In this document: piece after piece, positions 41,906-48,571 of the stretch
How positions within the stretch are numbered: the stretch's first letter is position 1
Layout of the letters: each line of letters starts with the position of its first letter
NCBI RefSeq assembly: GCF_014947265.1
Contig: NZ_JADCNK010000004.1
Location: 1 to 64,000, forward strand
DNA: 64,000 nt
From: Pedobacter sp014947265
Lineage (GTDB): Bacteria > Bacteroidota > Bacteroidia > Sphingobacteriales > Sphingobacteriaceae
Direction of reading: 5' to 3'
The notes under the pieces: model-generated
Database searches by the model: none
What the model was told of the DNA's origin: nothing
What the model saw: the letters and a program-made list of their open reading frames with translations, nothing else
Position numbers and translations under genes: made by a program

Positions 41906-42352
41906 ATGAATTTAAGTAATTTAAAACCTGCAGTAGGTTCTACAAAAAACAGCAAAAGAATTGGTCGTGGTACAGGTTCTGGTCGTGGCGGTACTTCAAC
42001 TCGTGGTCACAAAGGTGCGGGTTCTCGTTCAGGTCACAAAACCAAAATCGGTTTTGAAGGTGGTCAAATGCCTTTACAACGTCGTGTGCCTAAAGTTGGT
42101 TTCAAACCAATCAACCGTACTGAGTATGTTGGTGTAAACTTAGATGTTTTACAAACTTTAGCTGAAAAACACAGCTTAACAACTATCGATTTTGCTGCTT
42201 TACAAGCACATGGTTTAGCTTCTAAAAACGACTTAGTTAAAATTTTAGGTCGTGGTGAAGTTAAAGCAAAGCTAGAAATTACAGCACATGCGTTCTCTGC
42301 AACCGCACAAAAAGCTATTGAAGCTGCAGGTGGTTCTATTGTAAAATTGTAA
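41906..42352 (+). CDS. rplO: 50S ribosomal protein L15
   Basis: 148 aa from the ATG at 41906 (MNLSNLKPAVGS); an earlier TTG at 41861 is not credible. Gly-rich N-terminus (RGTGSGRGGTSTRGHKG) and the FEGGQMPLQRRVPKVGF block. Confidence 0.97.
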   Translation: MNLSNLKPAVGSTKNSKRIGRGTGSGRGGTSTRGHKGAGSRSGHKTKIGFEGGQMPLQRRVPKVGFKPINRTEYVGVNLDVLQTLAEKHSLTTIDFAALQAHGLASKNDLVKILGRGEVKAKLEITAHAFSATAQKAIEAAGGSIVKL

Positions 42353-42359
42353 TTATTAA

Positions 42360-43700
42360 ATGAAGAAGCTATTTACTACTTTAAGTAATATCTGGAAAAT
42401 TCAGGAATTAAAAGAGCGTATATTGTTTACGCTCTTAATTCTTTTGGTATACCGTTTCGTATCTCACGTGGTTTTACCAGGTGTAGATCCAACTGCTTTA
42501 GGCAATAACGAAAAATCAGGGATCTTAGGCTTACTAGATATGTTTGCCGGAGGTTCTTTCTCTCGTGTGTCTATTTTAGCATTGGGGGTAATGCCTTATA
42601 TCTCTGCATCCATTGTGGTGCAACTATTAGGTATTGCTGTTCCTTCTTTCCAAAAAATGCAGAAAGAGGGCGAAAGTGGTAGAAAGAAAATGAACCAGAT
42701 TACCCGTTACCTAACGGTAGCGATCACAATCGTTCAATCTGTTGGTTACGTTAAAACGCAAGTTCCTGCAGAAGCTATTTTATTGCCAAATACTTTATTT
42801 TTAGTGTTATCTACGTTTGTATTAACAGCAGGTACATTATTTGTAATGTGGTTAGGTGAAAAAATTACGGATAAAGGTATTGGTAACGGTACATCACTAA
42901 TCATCATGGTTGGTATTATAGCCCGTTTACCAGTTGCAATATCTCAGGAATTTAGTGCACGTGTAGGCTCATCTAGTGAAGGTGGGGGGCCGGTTGCATT
43001 AGTTTTAGAGATTGTTGCTTTATTTGCAGTGGTAATGTTTACCATTTTAATTGTTCAAGGTGTACGTAAAGTACCTGTACAATACGCTAAAAAAATTGTT
43101 GGTAACCGCCAGTTTGGTGGTGTTCGTCAGTACATTCCTTTAAAGGTAAATGCTGCTGGTGTGATGCCGATCATTTTTGCTCAGGCGTTAATGTTTATTC
43201 CAGGTGCTTTAATGCAGTTTGTTCCTTCATTACAAGGTTCTTGGTTAATCCAGTTCAGCAACACAACTTCGTTGGCTTATAGCTTAACGTTCGCATTTTT
43301 AATTATCGCATTTACTTTCTTCTATACTGCCATTACAGTTAATCCAACTCAAATGAGTGATGATATGAAGAAAAACGGTGGTTTTATCCCAGGTATTAAG
43401 CCAGGTTTTGCAACATCAACTTTTATTGATGATGTAATTTCTAAAATCACTTTCCCAGGTGCGGTATTTTTAGCGATCATTGCTATTTTACCTTCTTTAG
43501 CGGTTAAGTTCGGTATTAAGCAAGAGTTTGCACACTTCTTTGGTGGTACTTCTTTATTGATTTTAGTTGGTGTTGTATTGGATACTTTACAGCAGATCGA
43601 AAGTTATTTATTGATGCGCCATTATGATGGTTTGATGAAAACGGGTAGAGTTACTGGCAGAACAGGAGTTCCTGCTGCAAGTAGCAACGCAGCGTTGTAG
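42360..43700 (+). CDS. secY: Protein translocase subunit SecY
   Basis: 446 aa with ten hydrophobic segments. It has LGVMPYISASIVVQLLG, the cytoplasmic EGESGRKKMNQITRYLT region, QGVRKVPVQYAKK and IPLKVNAAGVMPIIFAQAL. It forms the channel of the Sec translocon with SecE/SecG. The C-terminal tail (TGRTGVPAASSNAAL) is short and polar. It is 7 bases after rplO; adk, found between secY and map in many bacteria, is absent here. Confidence 0.98.
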   Translation: MKKLFTTLSNIWKIQELKERILFTLLILLVYRFVSHVVLPGVDPTALGNNEKSGILGLLDMFAGGSFSRVSILALGVMPYISASIVVQLLGIAVPSFQKMQKEGESGRKKMNQITRYLTVAITIVQSVGYVKTQVPAEAILLPNTLFLVLSTFVLTAGTLFVMWLGEKITDKGIGNGTSLIIMVGIIARLPVAISQEFSARVGSSSEGGGPVALVLEIVALFAVVMFTILIVQGVRKVPVQYAKKIVGNRQFGGVRQYIPLKVNAAGVMPIIFAQALMFIPGALMQFVPSLQGSWLIQFSNTTSLAYSLTFAFLIIAFTFFYTAITVNPTQMSDDMKKNGGFIPGIKPGFATSTFIDDVISKITFPGAVFLAIIAILPSLAVKFGIKQEFAHFFGGTSLLILVGVVLDTLQQIESYLLMRHYDGLMKTGRVTGRTGVPAASSNAAL

Positions 43701-43708
43701 TGTAACGG

Positions 43709-44494
43709 ATGTCTAAAATTTATTACAAATCTCTTGAGGAGATCGAGTTAATAAGAGAAAGTTCCATGCTTGTTTCTAAAACTTTAGCCGAAGTGGCCAA
43801 GGTGATAAAAGCAGGCATGACTACTATCCAATTAGATAAACTAGCCTATGAGTTTATAAGTGATCACGGAGCGATTCCGGCATTTTTAAACTATAATGGT
43901 TTTCCCAATTCTTTATGTATTTCGCCAAACGAGCAGGTTGTTCATGGTTTTCCAAGTGAATACGTAATCCAGGAGGGCGACCTGATTTCAGTTGATTGTG
44001 GAGTAATTAAAAACAATTATTTTGGCGATTCGGCTTATACTTTTTCCATCGGGGAAATTGATGCAGAAAAACAGAAATTGATTGAGGTTACTAAACGTTG
44101 TCTGGAATTGGGTATAGAAAAAGCTGTTGTTGGTATGCGGATTGGTGATATCGGTTTCGCTGTTCAGCAATATGCAGAAGCTAACGGATTTGGCGTAGTA
44201 AGAGAGCTTGTAGGGCATGGTGTTGGTGTAAAACTTCATGAGAAGCCGGAAGTTCCGAATTATGGGAAACGTGGTGCAGGACCAAAACTTGAAGAAGGAA
44301 TGGTAATTGCGATAGAACCCATGATCAATGCAGGCGTAGCCGGTGTTAAATTCCATAACGATGGATGGACGGTAACCAGTAAAGACAATAAACCATCGGC
44401 ACATTTTGAACACACAATAGCCGTAAAAAAGGGCAAAGCAGATGTTTTATCAACGTTTTCTATAATAGAAGAAGTTTTACAACAAAAAAAATAA
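43709..44494 (+). CDS. map: Type I methionine aminopeptidase
   Basis: 261 aa. The pita-bread metal ligands are all visible: DLISVDCGVI, FGDSAYTF, the His in LVGHGVGVKLHEKP, the Glu in VIAIEPMIN and the Glu in HFEHTIAV; the substrate-site His lies in QVVHGFPSE. It removes the initiator Met from nascent proteins. 8 bases after secY. Confidence 0.97.
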   Translation: MSKIYYKSLEEIELIRESSMLVSKTLAEVAKVIKAGMTTIQLDKLAYEFISDHGAIPAFLNYNGFPNSLCISPNEQVVHGFPSEYVIQEGDLISVDCGVIKNNYFGDSAYTFSIGEIDAEKQKLIEVTKRCLELGIEKAVVGMRIGDIGFAVQQYAEANGFGVVRELVGHGVGVKLHEKPEVPNYGKRGAGPKLEEGMVIAIEPMINAGVAGVKFHNDGWTVTSKDNKPSAHFEHTIAVKKGKADVLSTFSIIEEVLQQKK

Positions 44495-44513
44495 ATAATT
44501 AAAATTTTTTATT

Positions 44514-44521
44514 TAATTTTG
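44514..44521 (+). promoter_or_regulatory. TAATTTTG -7 box upstream of infA
   Basis: TAnnTTTG match in the map-infA gap, followed by CAACCCTG; about 44 bases before the infA ATG. No TTG at -33, so a weak internal promoter at best. Confidence 0.45.
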
Positions 44522-44565
44522 CAACCCTGTTTAGAAGCAGCTAATTAAGTAACAATCAATAAAAT

Positions 44566-44784
44566 ATGGCTAAACAAGCCTCAATTGAACAAGACGGAGT
44601 AATAAGAGAAGCATTATCCAATGCCATGTTCCGGGTAGAACTAGAGAACGGGCATGAGATTATTGCGCATATTTCAGGAAAGATGCGGATGCACTACATC
44701 AAGATTCTTCCTGGAGATAAGGTTAAATTGGAAATGTCTCCTTATGATTTAACAAAAGGACGCATTACTTATAGATACAAATAA
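44566..44784 (+). CDS. infA: Translation initiation factor IF-1
   Basis: 72 aa OB-fold protein: AKQASIEQDGVIREALSNAM, FRVELENGHEIIAHISGKMR and VKLEMSPYDLTKGRITYR. It binds the 30S A site during initiation. Two bases between its stop and the rpmJ start. Confidence 0.98.
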   Translation: MAKQASIEQDGVIREALSNAMFRVELENGHEIIAHISGKMRMHYIKILPGDKVKLEMSPYDLTKGRITYRYK

Positions 44785-44785
44785 A

Positions 44786-44902
44786 ATGAAAGTTAGATCA
44801 TCAATTAAAAAGCGTAGCGCTGATTGCAAGATTATTCGCCGTAAAGGAAAACTTTACGTAATCAACAAGAAAAATCCTAAATACAAGCAACGTCAAGGGT
44901 AA
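44786..44902 (+). CDS. rpmJ: 50S ribosomal protein L36, zinc-free type
   Basis: 38 aa, MKVRSSIKKRSADCKII with C-terminal NPKYKQRQG. Only one Cys remains, and the final zinc-ligand His is Tyr, so the usual zinc ribbon is lost while the rest is conserved. Confidence 0.97.
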   Translation: MKVRSSIKKRSADCKIIRRKGKLYVINKKNPKYKQRQG

Positions 44903-44970
44903 TTAAGAATATTGTAATGAACCGCACAACGGTGGCCCGCCGTTCGGAGTTACTTAAAACATAAATAAAT

Positions 44971-45348
44971 ATGGCAAGGATTTCAGGTATTGATTTACCA
45001 AGAAACAAAAGAGGTGAGATCGGTTTAACCTATATCTACGGAATTGGTAGAACAACTGCTCAACGTATTTTAACTACGGCAGGTATCGATTTAAACAAAA
45101 AAGTACAAGACTGGTCGGATGATGAGTTATCAGCAATCCGTACAATGATTAACGATGAGATTAAAGTAGAAGGTGCTTTACGCTCAGAGGTTCAGTTAAA
45201 CATCAAACGTTTAATGGATATTGGTTGTTACCGTGGTTTACGTCACAGAAAAGGTTTACCTTCTCGTGGTCAACGTACTAAAAACAACTCACGTACTCGT
45301 AAGGGTAAGAGAAAAACAGTTGCTAACAAGAAAAAAGCTACTAAGTAA
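44971..45348 (+). CDS. rpsM: 30S ribosomal protein S13
   Basis: 125 aa. ARISGIDLPRNKRGEIGLTY, the helix-two-turn-helix (IYGIGRTTAQRILTTAGID) and the C-terminal GLPSRGQRTKNNSRTRKGKR that contacts tRNA. Begins the alpha operon part. A 152-base gap with an inverted repeat follows. Confidence 0.98.
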   Translation: MARISGIDLPRNKRGEIGLTYIYGIGRTTAQRILTTAGIDLNKKVQDWSDDELSAIRTMINDEIKVEGALRSEVQLNIKRLMDIGCYRGLRHRKGLPSRGQRTKNNSRTRKGKRKTVANKKKATK

Positions 45349-45367
45349 TAGATAGATAGGAGAAGTG

Positions 45368-45490
45368 AGATTTTAGATATGAGCATCATGTCTTTAAAAT
45401 CTGCTCAAATCTGGAATAAAAGATAAAAAGTAGGATACTGAGTATCGGGGTAGAGAAAGTCTCATATCTCAAGTCTCATATCTAAAATCT
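45368..45490. repeat. 16-bp inverted repeat between rpsM and rpsK
   Basis: AGATTTTAGATATGAG (45368-45383) and CTCATATCTAAAATCT (45475-45490) are perfect complements, 91 bases apart; an additional CTCATATCTCAAG lies at 45461-45473. Confidence 0.78.
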
Positions 45491-45500
45491 AAAAGATAAA

Positions 45501-45890
45501 ATGGCTAAGAGTAAAAAAGTAACAAAAAAACGTATCGTTGTAATTGAGTCTGTTGGTCAGGCGCATATCAATGCTACCTTCAACAACATTATCGTTACCT
45601 TAACAAACAACAACGGACAGACTATTTCATGGTCTTCTGCTGGTAAAATGGGCTTTAAAGGTTCTAAAAAGAATACCCCTTATGCAGCTGGTCAAGCAGC
45701 TTCAGATTGCGGTAAAGTTGCGTTTGATCTAGGTTTACGTAAAGTTGAAGTATTTGTAAAAGGTCCGGGTTCAGGTCGTGAATCTGCAATCAGAACTTTG
45801 CAAGTAGCAGGTATTGAGGTAATGTCTATTAAAGATATCACTCCACTTCCTCACAACGGATGTCGTCCTCCTAAAAAGAGAAGAGTTTAA
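45501..45890 (+). CDS. rpsK: 30S ribosomal protein S11
   Basis: 129 aa. Signature GSGRESAIRTLQVAGIEVMS and the C-terminal TPLPHNGCRPPKKRRV. It lies in the platform at the mRNA exit. Confidence 0.98.
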   Translation: MAKSKKVTKKRIVVIESVGQAHINATFNNIIVTLTNNNGQTISWSSAGKMGFKGSKKNTPYAAGQAASDCGKVAFDLGLRKVEVFVKGPGSGRESAIRTLQVAGIEVMSIKDITPLPHNGCRPPKKRRV

Positions 45891-45951
45891 TTAATTTTAA
45901 AGCTAAGAATCTCCAGCTTCAGGTTGGATGATACTTTAAAACAGAAAAAAA

Positions 45952-46560
45952 ATGGCAAGATATACAGGCCCAAAATCAAAAATTGCACGTAAATTCAGAG
46001 AACCAATCTTCGGTCCTGATAAAGTGTTAGACAGAAAAAATTATCCTCCTGGGCAACATGGCTCATCAAAAAGAAGAGGAAAACAATCTGAATATGCTAT
46101 CCAGTTAATGGAGAAACAAAAAGTAAAATATACTTATGGTGTATTGGAAAAACAATTCAGTAACTTGTTTAAAAAAGCATCTTCTCGTGCTGGTATTACC
46201 GGTGATAACTTACTTCAATTATTAGAAGCACGTTTAGATAACACAGTTTACCGTTTAGGTATTTCAACAACCCGTTCTGGTGCACGCCAGTTAGTTAGCC
46301 ATAAACATGTTACCGTGAATGGTGAAGTTGTAAATATCCCTTCATATCAGTTAAAAGCTGGTGACGTGGTTGCTGTTCGTGAAAAATCTAAATCTTTAGA
46401 ATCAATTAGTAACTCAGTTGCAGGTAGAACTATTAATAAGTTTGCTTGGTTAGAGTGGAATGCCAGTGAATTAACTGGTAAATTCTTAACCTACCCTCAA
46501 CGTGATGAGATTCCTGAAAACATCAAGGAAAACTTAATCATCGAGTTGTACTCAAAGTAA
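45952..46560 (+). CDS. rpsD: 30S ribosomal protein S4
   Basis: 202 aa. ARYTGPKSKIARKFREPIFG and the S4 RNA-binding domain (RLDNTVYRLGISTTRSGARQ, VSHKHVTVNGEVVNIPSY). The N-terminus has no zinc-binding Cys cluster. It may repress the alpha operon, as in E. coli. Confidence 0.98.
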   Translation: MARYTGPKSKIARKFREPIFGPDKVLDRKNYPPGQHGSSKRRGKQSEYAIQLMEKQKVKYTYGVLEKQFSNLFKKASSRAGITGDNLLQLLEARLDNTVYRLGISTTRSGARQLVSHKHVTVNGEVVNIPSYQLKAGDVVAVREKSKSLESISNSVAGRTINKFAWLEWNASELTGKFLTYPQRDEIPENIKENLIIELYSK

Positions 46561-46645
46561 TAAATGAGCTAGTTAATTACCTCAAAAGGGTAATTAACTT
46601 TTTTCATGTTACTATATATTCAATAACGAATTTAAAAAATTATAA

Positions 46646-47638
46646 ATGGCAATTTTAGCATTTCAGAAACCAGACAAAGTGATCATGCAGAAATCAACTG
46701 ATTTCGATGGCACATTTGAATTTCGTCCTTTAGAGCCCGGTTTCGGTGTAACAATTGGTAATGCCTTAAGAAGAATTTTACTTTCTTCATTAGAAGGTTA
46801 TGCTATTACTACTATTCGTTTTTCAGGCGTTTCTCACGAATTTTCTACCATGAAAGGTGTTGTAGAAGATTTAACTGATATTATCTTAAACTTGAAACAA
46901 GTTCGTTTTAAGAAAACAGGTGATTCAGGTGATTCTGAAAAAGTTTTCATCATCGTTAATGGTCAAGATCAGTTCAAAGCTGGTGATATCACTAAGTTCT
47001 CTAACAACTTTACAGTTTTAAACCCTGAGCATGTAATTTGCAACATGGATAAATCTGTTACTTTGGAAGTGGAATTAACCATCAATAAAGGACGTGGTTA
47101 TGTACCTGCTGAAGAAAATAAAGTTGCTGATGCTGTTGTAGGTGTAATCGCAATCGATTCGATTTATACTCCAATGAAAAATGTAAAATACACGATCGAA
47201 AACTTTCGTGTTGAGCAAAAAACGGATTATGAAAAATTGGTTTTAGATATCTCTACTGACGGTTCAATTCATCCGGAAGAAGCATTAAAAGAAGCGGCTA
47301 AGATCCTTATCCAACACTTTATGTTATTCTCTGATGAGAATTTAGTATTAGAATCTCAGGCTAAAGAAGAAACTAAAGAAGTTGATGAGGAAATTTTACA
47401 TATGCGTAAAATCCTTAAAACTGAATTGGTTGATATGGATCTTTCAGTTAGAGCATTAAACTGCTTAAAAGCTGCTGATATCCGTACTTTAGCTGATTTA
47501 GTTTCTTATGATGTTGCTGATATGTTAAAATTCAGAAACTTCGGTAAGAAATCTTTAACAGAGATCCAGGAATTAGTAAAATCAAAAGGTTTATCATTTG
47601 GTATGAACCTGTCTAAATTTAAATTAGACGAAGAATAA
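46646..47638 (+). CDS. rpoA: DNA-directed RNA polymerase subunit alpha
   Basis: 330 aa. The N-terminal dimerisation domain (FRPLEPGFGVTIGNALRRIL) and the C-terminal domain (LSVRALNCLKAADIRTLADL, FGKKSLTEIQELV) are both complete. The C-terminal domain contacts activators and UP elements. Confidence 0.99.
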   Translation: MAILAFQKPDKVIMQKSTDFDGTFEFRPLEPGFGVTIGNALRRILLSSLEGYAITTIRFSGVSHEFSTMKGVVEDLTDIILNLKQVRFKKTGDSGDSEKVFIIVNGQDQFKAGDITKFSNNFTVLNPEHVICNMDKSVTLEVELTINKGRGYVPAEENKVADAVVGVIAIDSIYTPMKNVKYTIENFRVEQKTDYEKLVLDISTDGSIHPEEALKEAAKILIQHFMLFSDENLVLESQAKEETKEVDEEILHMRKILKTELVDMDLSVRALNCLKAADIRTLADLVSYDVADMLKFRNFGKKSLTEIQELVKSKGLSFGMNLSKFKLDEE

Positions 47639-47667
47639 CCCCTAAATCCCCTTAAGGGGACTTTAGA
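47639..47667. repeat. CCCCTAAATCCCC/GGGGACTTTAG repeat between rpoA and rplQ
   Basis: CTAAATCCCCTTAAGGGGAC can fold on TCCCCTTAAGGGGA. I recall the same sequence type as a common dispersed intergenic element in Bacteroidetes. Confidence 0.65.
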
Positions 47668-47735
47668 ATTAACTATTAGTTCACAGTGTATAATTCCCTC
47701 TGAGACAGAGACGGTATACACTTAATCAAAAAACA

Positions 47736-48260
47736 ATGAGACACGGTAAAAAAGTAAACCACTTAGGTAGAACCGACAGCCACAGAAAAGCGATGTTAGC
47801 TAACATGGCTACATCACTTATTAAAGCAAAAAGAATTACTACAACTTTAGCTAAAGCTAAAGCTTTACGTACTTATGTTGAGCCATTAATCACTAAATCG
47901 AAAAATGACACTACTCACTCACGTCGTACAGTTTTCTCTTACCTACAGGATAAAGAAGTAATCACTATTTTGTTCCGCGAAATTGCTGAGAAAGTTGCAA
48001 ACCGTCCAGGTGGTTATACTCGTATCATTAAATTAAACAATCGTCAGGGTGATAACGCTGAAATGGCTTTAATTGAATTGGTAGATTACAATACAGTTTA
48101 CGGTAAAGATGTAGAAGTTAAAGAAGAGAAGAAAACAACTCGTCGTGGTAGAAGTAAAGCTACTGCTGCACCTAAAGCTGCTGAAGCGAAAGATGAAGTT
48201 GCCGAAGAAGTTGCTCCTGCTGAAGAAGCTTCTGCTACTGAAGAACCAAAAGGAGAATAA
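47736..48260 (+). CDS. rplQ: 50S ribosomal protein L17, with acidic C-terminal extension
   Basis: 174 aa, longer than the usual ~120. The core runs to about residue 128 (RHGKKVNHLGRTDSHRKAML, GGYTRIIKLNNRQGDNAEMA). The rest is low-complexity Ala/Glu/Lys (AEEVAPAEEASATEEP). Similar extensions are known in Bacteroidetes. Last gene of the ribosomal block. Confidence 0.97.
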   Translation: MRHGKKVNHLGRTDSHRKAMLANMATSLIKAKRITTTLAKAKALRTYVEPLITKSKNDTTHSRRTVFSYLQDKEVITILFREIAEKVANRPGGYTRIIKLNNRQGDNAEMALIELVDYNTVYGKDVEVKEEKKTTRRGRSKATAAPKAAEAKDEVAEEVAPAEEASATEEPKGE

Positions 48261-48283
48261 TTTTATTCACCTTAAGTATACGA

Positions 48284-48316
48284 AAGTCCTGTTCGAAAGA
48301 GCAGGACTTTTTTTGT
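48284..48316 (+). terminator. Rho-independent terminator after rplQ
   Basis: AAAGTCCTG / CAGGACTTT with a 10-base loop and T-run, 23 bases after the rplQ stop. Confidence 0.9.
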
Positions 48317-48328
48317 GCCCTTTTGTGC

Positions 48329-48417
48329 CGTCAGATGTTACCATCTGGCGGTTGTAGTATTATTAATCGGATGAGATGAGGGGATTAAGTTTTTGTGTCA
48401 GATGGTAAAATCTGACA
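48329..48417. repeat. Two GTCAGATG palindromes in tandem
   Basis: CCGTCAGATG-TTAC-CATCTGGCGG (48329-48352, one mismatch) and GTGTCAGAT-GGTAAA-ATCTGACAC (48394-48417). Same family as at 9466 and 26846; arms conserved, loops varied. Confidence 0.75.
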
Positions 48418-48571
48418 CCACTATAAATCTATGAATGAACTTCATAGACGACATGCTCTCAACTAATGAACCAATGACCAATGAACCAAACAATCAAACG
48501 TTTGTCTCATTTTTTCATTACATAGCTTTATTTCAGTATGCTATACATAAATTAGCTAAAACAAATTTGAA

